From positions 1 through 7,600 of the forward strand of contig RDDY01000071.1 of NCBI GenBank assembly GCA_003852805.1: DNA of 7,600 bases, read 5' to 3'. Under the pieces are notes generated by a model that searched no databases, was not told where the DNA came from, and saw nothing but the letters and a program-made list of their open reading frames with translations. The position numbers and the translations under genes were made by a program. The DNA comes from Chryseobacterium sp. (GTDB taxonomy: Bacteria; Bacteroidota; Bacteroidia; Flavobacteriales; Weeksellaceae). Position 1 is the first letter of the stretch; the number at the start of each line of letters is the position of its first letter. Positions 1 through 6,965 of this stretch are shown here, in pieces.

Positions 1-1709
1 GGCTCTAAGTGCGCGTTGCGCGGCATCACTACCAAGTGGCGCTTTATGGTGGAAATAGGCTGTGCGGCGTGGTAGATAATCACATTGGTATTGGGGTTGT
101 CCAGCAGTCCGCCGTACAGGTTTTCCACAAACGACGCCGAGAAGCCGCGGTCTTTCTCCAGACCCATCACCAAGTCGCTGATTTTATGCTCCTTTACCTC
201 GTTGCTGATGCCCTCGGTTACATTGGTATCGAAGCGCGTCAGCGGAACGATCTTCACGTCGGCGGCCGCGCCCAAGTCTTGTGCGGTAGTCAGCAGTTTA
301 TCGGCGTGCTTTTCAGACGATTCATTGTCGCTCTCTCCAATGACGTTCAGCGCATAAAAGTTGTTGCGTTTGTTGCCCGATTTCATAAGCACCATCAGAC
401 TCACCATATCTTCTACGGTAGACGGATAATGCAACGACAGCAGAATGTTCTCCTGCTCTGTATTGACATCGGCCACCGTATCCTCACTTTCGGCCTCCAA
501 TATTTTCTGAGCGCTGCGCTGCGAAACAAATGATGAAACCGTACACGAAACCAATATCATAAAAATAGAACCGTTAAGCACGCTCTCGCTCAAGAGACGA
601 ATCGGCTCACCGCTTTCGGTCTCCGAAATGATGACGTTGAAGCCCACCAAGACCGCTGCCAGCGTAGCCGCCGCTGACGCACTGCTCAAACCGAAGATAA
701 TGCCTGCCTCCGCCTTTGTAAAACGGAAAGTCTTGCGGGTAACCACCGCGCCCACATATTTCATGCTGAGCGAAGTTCCCGTCATAACCAATGCCACTTT
801 TATGGTTTCCCAATCCTTGATGAATGCCTTGAAGTCGATGAGCATCCCTACGCTGATGAGGAAAAAAGGAATGAAGATGGCGTTCCCCACAAAGTCGACG
901 CGGTTCATCAACGGCGATGTGTGCGGAATCAATCGGTTCAGTGCCAATCCTGCCAAGAAGGCGCCGATGATGGCTTCCACGCCCGCAGCCTCGGCCAGTA
1001 ACGATGCCAAGTAAATCATGGCGAGAACAAAGATGTATTGCGAAATCTTATCGTCGACTTTTTTAAAAAACCAACGGCCGATTATCGGGAACACAAAAAG
1101 CACGACGGCACCGAACAACAGCACCGAAATGCTCATTCTGACCCAGAACATATTGTCTACTTCGCCCTGTGCCATTCCCACAATGGCTGCCAGCACCAAG
1201 AGCGCCATAATATCGGTAATCATGGTCCCGCCTACCGTAACGTTTACGGCGCGGTTTTTGGCCACGCCCATTTTACTGACCAGCGGATAAGCAATCAGCG
1301 TATGCGACGAAAAAAGACTCGCAAACAGCACCGACGTCATCAGGCTGAAACCGAGCAGATAATAGCCGCCCAGTATACCGAGAACAAACGGGAAAATAAA
1401 CGTGTAAAAACCGAATGTGAGACTCTTCCATTTGTTGCGTTTAAACTCTGCCAAGTCTATCTCCAAACCGGCCAAGAACATGATGTACAGCAGGCCCGTG
1501 GTCCCCGTGACCACAATGCTGGAATCACGCGGCAGAACATTCAGACCGTTCGGGCCGATAATGGCACCGCCGATGATGAGGCCCAGCAAATGCGGAACCT
1601 TTAATTTGTTCAGCAGCAATGGCGCCAACAAGATAATGGCGAGGACAATGAAGAACTTCAACACCGGATCTTCCACCGGAAGCGATGTAGGGATAATGGC
1701 CATCAACAT
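1..1709 (-). CDS. CPA2-type cation:proton antiporter with C-terminal USP-like domains (C-terminus beyond window)
   Basis: Inner-membrane monovalent cation/H+ antiporter, inferred. I translated the - strand by hand: 569 codons with no stop, cut by the left edge. About twelve hydrophobic segments fill residues ~15-395 and fit the Na+/H+ exchanger fold. Landmarks are 'LLYIMFLAGLEID' (a typical CPA2 early helix), the SSHT stretch near residue 136, 'GGTMITDIMALLVLA' with T165-D166 at the ion-binding position, and K317 at the usual helix-10 basic site. Residues ~426-550 look like a universal stress protein domain, with 'DLVMGL' at 512-517; the ATP-type G-x2-G-x9-G(S/T) signature is not evident. A second such repeat seems to begin at ~555 ('IKRHLVVMP'). 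The start is ATG 1709, one base after the lipoprotein stop (TGATATG); ATG 1703 is the alternative. The transported ion cannot be read from the sequence. K+ or Na+ are both possible. Confidence 0.9.
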   Translation of the reverse strand, partial: MLMAIIPTSLPVEDPVLKFFIVLAIILLAPLLLNKLKVPHLLGLIIGGAIIGPNGLNVLPRDSSIVVTGTTGLLYIMFLAGLEIDLAEFKRNKWKSLTFGFYTFIFPFVLGILGGYYLLGFSLMTSVLFASLFSSHTLIAYPLVSKMGVAKNRAVNVTVGGTMITDIMALLVLAAIVGMAQGEVDNMFWVRMSISVLLFGAVVLFVFPIIGRWFFKKVDDKISQYIFVLAMIYLASLLAEAAGVEAIIGAFLAGLALNRLIPHTSPLMNRVDFVGNAIFIPFFLISVGMLIDFKAFIKDWETIKVALVMTGTSLSMKYVGAVVTRKTFRFTKAEAGIIFGLSSASAAATLAAVLVGFNVIISETESGEPIRLLSESVLNGSIFMILVSCTVSSFVSQRSAQKILEAESEDTVADVNTEQENILLSLHYPSTVEDMVSLMVLMKSGNKRNNFYALNVIGESDNESSEKHADKLLTTAQDLGAAADVKIVPLTRFDTNVTEGISNEVKEHKISDLVMGLEKDRGFSASFVENLYGGLLDNPNTNVIIYHAAQPISTIKRHLVVMPRNAHLE

Positions 1710-1710
1710 A

Positions 1711-2268
1711 TCAGCTCCGGTTTAGGTCCACGGAATAGACGGCTTTGCAACCGTCGGTAGAGATTTTTCGCGTACCGCGGATTCTGCCTTCCTTAAATTC
1801 GTTCAAGAGTATCGTCATCTCGGTTTGGCGTTTGGCGGTAGAATCGCTCACATATTTCAATTTCAGCCCTTCGTCACCATAAGTGCCGTTGTATACGCGG
1901 ATCAGTTTTTCCTTATCATAGACGCGGCTCTGCACGCGCTTGCCATCGGTGGTTATTTCCCATACATCGCTGCGCTGGTCGCCCACGGCGTGGTCGGGAC
2001 AGTCGGACTCGGTGCACACCATCTTGCCGTTCCAGCGACCCAAGTATTCTTCGGGAATGGCGGGAATGGTATCCACACGCTGCGCGTACAGACTGTCGCT
2101 GAGCCTCAACAGTCGTTTGTAGTCGGCCTCCAGCGCCTTCAACTCTTTCTCTTTGGCCAGCAACTCTTGTTCTTTCTGCTGTAGGCGCAGGTCGCGCTCT
2201 TTGTCTTGGCAAGAATACAGCAGTCCCGCAATGAGCAGCGAGGCGATACCTATGTATAGAAATTTCAT
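1711..2268 (-). CDS. Hypothetical lipoprotein with coiled coil and small C-terminal domain
   Basis: I do not recognise the family. The 185-residue product starts with a lipoprotein signal peptide: K2, a hydrophobic stretch at 4-18 and the lipobox LYSC with Cys20. The residues after the Cys, QDKERD, resemble the Q/S-plus-acidic export signal that sends Bacteroidota lipoproteins to the cell surface. Residues ~25-62 are rich in Leu, Glu, Lys and Gln with heptad spacing, suggesting a coiled coil. Residues ~74-183 ('EYLGRWNGKMVC', a Trp-Glu-Ile segment, 'YNGTYGDEG') read as alternating strands of a small beta domain. It has three further Cys (85, 90, 174), so a disulphide is possible. It is the first gene after the psd terminator and stops one base before the antiporter start, so the two are probably co-translated. 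A role in assisting or sensing for the antiporter is only inference. Confidence 0.85.
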   Translation of the reverse strand: MKFLYIGIASLLIAGLLYSCQDKERDLRLQQKEQELLAKEKELKALEADYKRLLRLSDSLYAQRVDTIPAIPEEYLGRWNGKMVCTESDCPDHAVGDQRSDVWEITTDGKRVQSRVYDKEKLIRVYNGTYGDEGLKLKYVSDSTAKRQTEMTILLNEFKEGRIRGTRKISTDGCKAVYSVDLNRS

Positions 2269-2282
2269 TCGATGGGTTTTGT

Positions 2283-2298
2283 GCCTTAAATATAAGGC
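2283..2298 (-). other. Perfect short hairpin upstream of the lipoprotein gene, overlapping a -7-like element
   Basis: On the - strand GCCTTA, a TATT loop and TAAGGC form a perfect 6-bp stem, 14 bases before the lipoprotein ATG. The loop and inner stem contain TATATTTA (2287-2294), one mismatch from the Bacteroidota -7 consensus TAnnTTTG and at a plausible distance (18 bases) from the start. No TTG -33 element is present at normal spacing. The palindrome could be an operator, a 5' UTR hairpin or chance. On the + strand it is followed by eight A's, so it is not a terminator in that direction. Confidence 0.3.
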
Positions 2299-2331
2299 AA
2301 AAAAAATTCCGACTCGGGTAAGAATCGGAAT
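2299..2331 (-). terminator. Rho-independent terminator after psd
   Basis: Read on the - strand, ATTCCGATTC pairs with GAGTCGGAAT to give a 10-bp stem with one T-G wobble and a TTACCC loop. A run of eight T's (2299-2306) follows directly, overlapping the stem base by one position. It lies 22 bases beyond the psd stop. It ends the rsfS-ftsH-LUD-cdsA-psd unit and separates it from the lipoprotein-antiporter pair. There is no T-run on the + strand side, so it acts in one direction. Confidence 0.9.
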
Positions 2332-2353
2332 CGATCAGGATTGTAAAGTAGAG

Positions 2354-3010
2354 TTATGAGACTTTCATTCGGCCGATGATGTCTAAGCCGCCTTTGGTTT
2401 TGTCGCCGATTTTCGCCGTGATCTCGGTATCCAACGGCAGGAAAATGTCCATCCTGGACCCGAACTTTATAAATCCGTATTCGTGGCCGGCTCTTGCCGT
2501 ATCGCCTACCTCGCCATAAAACACGATGCGACGCGCAACATAACCGGCAATTTGGCGAAAAACAACCGTTTGACCCGTAAGGCTGTTCACGGCCATGGTG
2601 GTACGCTCGTTCTCGGTGGATGATTTCTCATGCCATGCCACCAAATACTTTCCGGGATGGTATTTTTTATACGTAACCTTTCCGCTGACCGGGTAACGGC
2701 AAATGTGAACGTTGAGCGGCGACATGAAGATGGACACCTGAATGCATTTTTCTTTCAACACCTCCTCTTCAAAGACTTCTTTTATCATTACCACTTTTCC
2801 GTCCACAGGGGCGATGACGTGCTCATGATAATCGAGGATGGTACGGTTGGGCACGCGGAAAAACCAGAGCATGAAACCGTAGAGAACAATCAACGGAATG
2901 ATGACCAACAGTGACCAAGCGTGCAGATAGCGCACACTGAAAAACGAAATGATGAAGATCACAATAAGCGATCCGGTCAGTATTCTTTTTCCTTCTTTGT
3001 GGAGTTTCAT
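2354..3010 (-). CDS. psd: Phosphatidylserine decarboxylase proenzyme, short form
   Basis: Converts phosphatidylserine to phosphatidylethanolamine at the cytoplasmic membrane using a self-generated pyruvoyl group. The 218 residues match the short (archaeal/Bacteroidota-type) Psd length. Two hydrophobic segments, ~11-25 and ~31-51, anchor the N-terminus. Visible motifs are 'APVDGKV' with D70 (usually APADG), 'MSPLNVHICRYPVSG' with H102, and 'KFGSRMDIFLP', where cleavage between G184 and S185 would release the beta chain and turn Ser185 into the pyruvoyl group. The D70/H102/S185 set fits the known Asp-His-Ser self-cleavage machinery. ATG 3010 lies two bases after the cdsA stop, so the genes are transcribed together and probably translationally coupled. 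The strong terminator follows. The PS synthase gene that would feed it is not in the window. Confidence 0.95.
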   Translation of the reverse strand: MKLHKEGKRILTGSLIVIFIISFFSVRYLHAWSLLVIIPLIVLYGFMLWFFRVPNRTILDYHEHVIAPVDGKVVMIKEVFEEEVLKEKCIQVSIFMSPLNVHICRYPVSGKVTYKKYHPGKYLVAWHEKSSTENERTTMAVNSLTGQTVVFRQIAGYVARRIVFYGEVGDTARAGHEYGFIKFGSRMDIFLPLDTEITAKIGDKTKGGLDIIGRMKVS

Positions 3011-3012
3011 AA

Positions 3013-3888
3013 TCAGATAAGTTTTTCAAGCATAAAATAAATATACATAACGGGAGCGCAAAGGATAAAGCTGTCCAGACGATCGAGCACTCCGCCGTGT
3101 CCGGGTATGATATTCCCCGAATCTTTCACGTTAAAGGTTCGCTTCAGTTGAGATTCCACTAGATCACCCAAAGGTGCGAAAACGGCAACCAACAACCCGA
3201 CAATCATCCAGTTGCCTTTCATCTCGGGACCGTAGGCCTGGATAACCGCTCCCAAAATAACGGTACAAATCACGCCACCGGCAAAGCCTTCCCAAGTTTT
3301 CTTCGGGCTGATGGTAGGCGCCATTTTGTGCTTGCCGAACATTCTGCCGGCAAAGTAAGCAAATGAATCGCTGCTCCAGATCAACGCGAAAAGCATAAAC
3401 ACTTCCCACGAAAACTCCGACGGTGCAAACGGATTGAAATCCGGCAAACCAAGCGCATAACCAAACGGAAAAGTGACGTAGACCACCGTAAAGATCAGTT
3501 TGCCGCTGTCGAACGACAATTCTTGCCTGAAACGGAAGAGGATGACGATTGCCATTAGCATCAACAATATCCCGAACAGCTCGGTCAGGTCTGCGTTGTA
3601 ATAAAAATACAGATGAAAATACTTGTACGCGAAACGGTAGTAAATGAACGCTGCCAACGGAACGACCGCCAGCGCCCAGATTATTTTTTTGAATTTGACG
3701 ATGCGTGCGCATTCATACAAACCGACGATCATGAAAAAGGTGATCAGGCCAAAGTAAAGATAGTGCTGCGGTATGTAAAATGGCGCTACAGCGCTGATTG
3801 CCTTTGCACCAAAAGGAGTGGTACAAAAGAAAATAACCAGGCCGTACACCAGCCCGGAAATTAATCTCTGAATGAGGTTTTTGTCCAA
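3013..3888 (-). CDS. cdsA: Phosphatidate cytidylyltransferase (CDP-diacylglycerol synthase)
   Basis: Integral membrane enzyme that makes CDP-diacylglycerol from phosphatidate and CTP, the precursor of all phospholipids. At 291 residues it has typical length with several hydrophobic helices. The full family signature is present at 246-272: S246, K249-R250, K255-D256, P262, H264-G265-G266, D269-R270 and D272. Upstream 'SDSFAYFAGRMFGKHK' and 'SPKKTWEG' (~172-201) are also family hallmarks. The start appears to be TTG 3888. Between the preceding in-frame TGA and this point there is no ATG or GTG, and the next in-frame Met (residue 53) would remove the first helix. The start lies 10 bases after the LUD stop, and the stop lies 2 bases before psd. 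Function is certain. The exact start is less so. Confidence 0.95.
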   Translation of the reverse strand: MDKNLIQRLISGLVYGLVIFFCTTPFGAKAISAVAPFYIPQHYLYFGLITFFMIVGLYECARIVKFKKIIWALAVVPLAAFIYYRFAYKYFHLYFYYNADLTELFGILLMLMAIVILFRFRQELSFDSGKLIFTVVYVTFPFGYALGLPDFNPFAPSEFSWEVFMLFALIWSSDSFAYFAGRMFGKHKMAPTISPKKTWEGFAGGVICTVILGAVIQAYGPEMKGNWMIVGLLVAVFAPLGDLVESQLKRTFNVKDSGNIIPGHGGVLDRLDSFILCAPVMYIYFMLEKLI

Positions 3889-3898
3889 AAGTATCCGC

Positions 3899-4477
3899 TT
3901 AATCTTCCAGCAAAAGTAAGAAAAGTTTATTATTGTCGTGCTTCATACCGTCCAGCTTAGAGTTGCTTCCGCTGATGGAGGTAAGGTTTTTAAGCGCACC
4001 GCGACGCTTGACTTTCATCATGGCATCGTTCAGGCTGTTAACGATCTGCGAAACGTTGGCGACAATAATAATTTTTTGAGGCAGATCAGAAGACGGGTAA
4101 TGACGGATGTTGTTGTGCGACAGCATGATCCTGCCGTCAAAGGCTATCAGGTATTCACAGGTGATCAGTGCGGCATCGTTTTCTTTTGCCAAATCTTCCG
4201 TGTAATCTGTCTTTAATACGGATAGAAAATTCTTCAGATCCTCATCACAGCAGAAAACAGAATCTATATGTTCTGTCTTGACGATCTGTTGAAGCGTTTT
4301 CAGCGCCTCGGCTTCATCCTGACAGTAATTAAAATATCCGCCGGAAAGAGTGAAGAGTTGCGCAAATTTATAGTCGAGATCGGCGTCTTTCAGCTGATCG
4401 GCCAACTTCTCCACAGTGAGTTGGTTCTCCTCCTCTCTGTTAAGAATTTTGTCGACAATTTTTTTAAACAAGCTCAA
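3899..4477 (-). CDS. LUD-domain (LutC/YkgG-like) protein
   Basis: A 192-residue soluble protein of the LUD superfamily, whose best-known members are the lactate-utilisation subunits LutB and LutC. Supporting segments are 'LFTLSGGYFNYC' (~42-53), 'ALITCEYLIAFDGRIMLS' (~103-120) and 'LPQKIIIVANVSQIVNSLNDAM' in two parts (~133-154). These follow the family pattern of a Thr/Cys-x-aromatic strand followed by a glycine turn and a late beta strand. No Fe-S cysteine cluster (LutB) or neighbouring lutA/lutB gene is present, so lactate oxidation is not supported. The start is TTG 4477, since no ATG or GTG occurs between the upstream in-frame stop and residue 22. A second TTG at residue 3 is an alternative. 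It sits 42 bases after ftsH and 10 before cdsA. Its place between a membrane protease and a lipid enzyme suggests an envelope role, but no function can be assigned. Confidence 0.9.
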   Translation of the reverse strand: MSLFKKIVDKILNREEENQLTVEKLADQLKDADLDYKFAQLFTLSGGYFNYCQDEAEALKTLQQIVKTEHIDSVFCCDEDLKNFLSVLKTDYTEDLAKENDAALITCEYLIAFDGRIMLSHNNIRHYPSSDLPQKIIIVANVSQIVNSLNDAMMKVKRRGALKNLTSISGSNSKLDGMKHDNNKLFLLLLED

Positions 4478-4500
4478 CCCTTTACTCTTTATCGGTCAGA

Positions 4501-4508
4501 CAAATGTA
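4501..4508 (-). promoter_or_regulatory. Candidate internal promoter -7 element for LUD-cdsA-psd
   Basis: On the - strand this reads TACATTTG, a perfect match to the Bacteroidota sigma -7 consensus TAnnTTTG, in the short gap after ftsH. It is 23 bases from the TTG start, the same spacing as the element before rsfS. The nearest upstream TTG (4535-4537) leaves a 26-base spacer, longer than usual, so the -33 box is not convincing. It could let the lipid genes be transcribed apart from ftsH. Confidence 0.4.
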
Positions 4509-4519
4509 TTTATTTTATG

Positions 4520-6487
4520 CTAAACTTCTTCATTCAAGACGTTGCCGGCCTCTGCGGGATCGTCTATTGTAGAAGTTGGCGTCTCGGTCAATTCCGGATC
4601 CCAAACGCGCTTGCCGAAAATCTCTTCCAAATCCTCACGGAAGATGACTTCTTTTTCCAGGAGCTTGCTCGCCAATTGATCCAATTTTTCACGGTTTGTG
4701 GCCAAAATCTCGACAGCACGTTGGTACTGCGTTTCAATGATTTTTGAAATCTCTTGGTCGATGGTCTTTGCGGTTTCTTCTGAATAAGGCTTGCCGAAAC
4801 TGTATTCCTGCTGACCTGAGCTGTCGTAGTAAGAAATATTTCCGACCTTCTCATTCAGACCGTAAATGGTCACCATAGACTGCGCCTGCTTGGTAACGCG
4901 CTCCAAATCCGACAATGCGCCGGTGGAAATATTACCGAAGACAACCTGCTCTGCGGCGCGCCCGCCCAGCGTGGCGCACATTTCGTCCAGCATCTGTTCT
5001 GTGGTGGTCAGCTGTCGCTCTTCGGGAAGATACCAAGCTGCGCCCAAAGAACGGCCGCGTGGGACGATGGTTACCTTCAGCAGTGGCGCTGCGTGTTCTA
5101 CCAACCAGCTGACGGTTGCGTGCCCCGCCTCGTGGTAAGCCACCCGTTTTTTCTCCGAAGGCTTGATTGCTTTATTCTTTTTTTCGAGCCCACCGATGAT
5201 ACGGTCAACGGCATCCAAGAAATCCTGCTTATCTACTGCGTCGTGGTTTTTACGCGCGGCAATAAGCGCTGCTTCGTTACAGACATTGGCGATATCTGCA
5301 CCGCTGAACCCCGGAGTTTGCTTCGCCAAGAACTCTACGTCCACGGAAGGATCCAATTTAATCTTGGACAAGTGAACATTGAAGATTTCTTTGCGCTCGT
5401 GCAGTTCGGGTAAATCTACATAGATGGAACGGTCAAAACGGCCGGCGCGCATCAGGGCTTTGTCCAAGATATCGGCGCGGTTGGTAGCCGCCATCACAAT
5501 CACGTTGGTATCTGTGCCGAAACCGTCCATTTCAGTCAACAATTGATTCAACGTATTCTCACGCTCGTCGTTTCCACCGGTAATATTTCCACGACCACGC
5601 GCACGACCGATGGCGTCAATCTCGTCTATAAAGATAATTGCCGGAGATTTTGCCTTTGCTTGGGCAAACAAATCACGCACGCGCGAAGCTCCCACGCCCA
5701 CGAACATCTCAACGAAATCCGAGCCCGAAAGAGAGAAAAAAGGCACCTTGGCTTCGCCCGCTACCGCTTTGGCCAGCAAGGTTTTACCCGTCCCCGGAGG
5801 GCCGACCAACAATACGCCTTTCGGAATCTTGCCGCCGAGGCGTGTGTATTTTTCAGAGTTTTTCAAGAAGTCTACCACTTCCTGTACTTCTTCTTTGGCG
5901 CCTTCCAAACCGGCAACGTCTTTAAAAGTAACGTTGACTTTGTCTTTTTCATCGAACAGTTTAGCGCGGGATTTCCCGATGCTGAAAATCTGTCCGCCCG
6001 GGCCGCCGCCTGCTCCGCCGGACATTCTGCGGAAGAAGAAATAGTAGAACAGCACCATGATACCCACCCAGATCAGGATCTGGATGATGATGCCTTCCAT
6101 GGGCGACTTCGATCTGCCGAAATCCATGCTCGCTTTGACGTCGGGATTCTGCGTTTTGACCTGATTGAACCTTTCTTGGAAGTATTTTAAATCTCCGATG
6201 TTTACCAGATAATCGGGCGAAGCGGACAATCCCATCAACGGAGAATCGGTCTTACGCACGGTGGACGGATCGTTCTTCGCCTCGTTTGTCAAAAAGACCT
6301 GTGCTTCTTCCGTGTCTTTCATTACCAAGACATCTTTCACTTTGTTCTGTTGTAGCAGGGTGAAGAATTGTCCTTCGTCAATTGTTTTGGCATCTGACAT
6401 TCTGAAAAACTGCGGCGCGAAGAGGAGCAGCAGCACCGCGAAGAACAGCAGATAAAACCAGTTAAAACCTTTATTGGTACTTTTCAT
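4520..6487 (-). CDS. ftsH: ATP-dependent zinc metalloprotease FtsH
   Basis: Membrane-anchored AAA+ protease that extracts and degrades membrane and short-lived cytosolic proteins as a hexamer. It has 655 residues, full length for the family. In order: TM1 ~11-29, a periplasmic domain ~30-131, TM2 ~132-152, a Gly-rich linker 157-165 and the AAA+ module. Walker A is GPPGTGKT at 229-236, pore FVG at 262-264, Walker B IIFIDE at 284-289, and the second region of homology carries arginine fingers R350 and R353 (family 'PGRFDR' is 'AGRFDR' here). The peptidase domain has HEAGH at 452-456 and third zinc ligand D527 in 'GALSDLE'. The acidic Thr/Pro-rich tail after ~630 looks disordered. All catalytic residues are intact. 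ATG 6487 has an A-rich leader with no Shine-Dalgarno sequence. It follows rsfS by 62 bases, a gap that contains a hairpin. Confidence 0.98.
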   Translation of the reverse strand: MKSTNKGFNWFYLLFFAVLLLLFAPQFFRMSDAKTIDEGQFFTLLQQNKVKDVLVMKDTEEAQVFLTNEAKNDPSTVRKTDSPLMGLSASPDYLVNIGDLKYFQERFNQVKTQNPDVKASMDFGRSKSPMEGIIIQILIWVGIMVLFYYFFFRRMSGGAGGGPGGQIFSIGKSRAKLFDEKDKVNVTFKDVAGLEGAKEEVQEVVDFLKNSEKYTRLGGKIPKGVLLVGPPGTGKTLLAKAVAGEAKVPFFSLSGSDFVEMFVGVGASRVRDLFAQAKAKSPAIIFIDEIDAIGRARGRGNITGGNDERENTLNQLLTEMDGFGTDTNVIVMAATNRADILDKALMRAGRFDRSIYVDLPELHERKEIFNVHLSKIKLDPSVDVEFLAKQTPGFSGADIANVCNEAALIAARKNHDAVDKQDFLDAVDRIIGGLEKKNKAIKPSEKKRVAYHEAGHATVSWLVEHAAPLLKVTIVPRGRSLGAAWYLPEERQLTTTEQMLDEMCATLGGRAAEQVVFGNISTGALSDLERVTKQAQSMVTIYGLNEKVGNISYYDSSGQQEYSFGKPYSEETAKTIDQEISKIIETQYQRAVEILATNREKLDQLASKLLEKEVIFREDLEEIFGKRVWDPELTETPTSTIDDPAEAGNVLNEEV

Positions 6488-6520
6488 TATTCTTTTTAAT
6501 CTTGTTTGTTTTTAATGCCC

Positions 6521-6538
6521 GTCGAGACAATCCCCGAC
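6521..6538 (-). other. Small hairpin in the rsfS-ftsH gap
   Basis: On the - strand GTCGGG and CTCGAC pair as a 6-bp stem with one G-U wobble and a GATTGT loop, about 12 bases after the rsfS stop. No T-run follows, so it is unlikely to be an intrinsic terminator. It may mark an mRNA processing or stability site separating rsfS from ftsH expression, or it may be chance. Confidence 0.3.
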
Positions 6539-6549
6539 TGTGCACTACT

Positions 6550-6915
6550 TTACACGGTTTCCACGTGTGTAACCTTCGCGTCGCCCCAAAGGCTTTCAAT
6601 ATCGTAATAATCGCGGGTTTGCTTTTGGAAGATATGGACGACTACTGAAATGTAATCCACCAATACCCAAAGCGCATTCTCTGTCCCTTCTACATGCCAA
6701 GGCCGCTCGCTAACTTCGTTACGAACTTTCTTTTCTACGTTGCCGGCAATGGCTGAGACCTGTGTGTTGGAGTTGGCGCTGCAGATTATGAAAGTATCTG
6801 CTACCGCGTTTTCGATATGAGAAAGATCCAAGATTTGGATGTCTTCACCCTTGGTATCTTGAATGGCGTCTATGATCGTGGTTATTAATTCTTGTTTTTC
6901 GGTATTTTTGTTCAT
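6550..6915 (-). CDS. rsfS: Ribosome silencing factor RsfS (Iojap/DUF143 family)
   Basis: Binds uL14 on the large ribosomal subunit and blocks joining with the small subunit, which lowers translation when nutrients are scarce. At 121 residues it has the full family length. The family pattern is clear: 'ILDLSHIENAVADTFIICSANSN' in the N-terminal half (residues ~28-50, ADxFII core), 'RPWHVEG' (~71-77), 'WVLVDYISVVVHIF' (~83-96), and the closing R-x-Y-Y-D-I-E-S-L-W-G-D. ATG 6915 is preceded by AAAGG only a few bases upstream, at best a weak ribosome binding site. It appears to be the first gene of the - strand unit, with a perfect -7 element 23 bases upstream, and is divergent from birA. Adjacency to ftsH is common in Bacteroidota. 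Confidence 0.96.
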   Translation of the reverse strand: MNKNTEKQELITTIIDAIQDTKGEDIQILDLSHIENAVADTFIICSANSNTQVSAIAGNVEKKVRNEVSERPWHVEGTENALWVLVDYISVVVHIFQKQTRDYYDIESLWGDAKVTHVETV

Positions 6916-6938
6916 TCAACCTTTCTATAATTAATCTA

Positions 6939-6946
6939 CAAATTTA
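6939..6946 (-). promoter_or_regulatory. Candidate -7 promoter element for rsfS-ftsH
   Basis: On the - strand this is TAAATTTG, a perfect TAnnTTTG, 23 bases before the rsfS ATG and inside an AT-rich block. No TTG is found 17-23 bases further upstream, so the -33 part is missing or degenerate. Position in the divergent intergenic region and the match to consensus make it the best promoter candidate for the operon. Confidence 0.5.
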
Positions 6947-6965
6947 AATCTTTTTTTGGTAGAGG

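Noticed and set aside
9..1725. Several + strand open frames of 90-188 codons in the left fifth
   Set aside because: They lie antisense to the antiporter frame, which is open for 569 codons with clear membrane and USP motifs; the + strand translations are low-complexity and unlike any family.
1916..2212. Arg-rich 98-codon - strand frame inside the lipoprotein gene
   Set aside because: It is an out-of-frame overlap; the lipoprotein frame has a signal peptide, lipobox and operon spacing.
4268..4747. + strand open frame of 159 codons across the ftsH-LUD junction
   Set aside because: It is antisense to two well-supported genes and has no recognisable domain.
5543..6190. + strand open frame of 215 codons antisense to ftsH
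   Set aside because: It mirrors the AAA+ domain of ftsH, whose motifs are all intact on the - strand; its His/Arg/Phe-rich translation is typical of a shadow frame.
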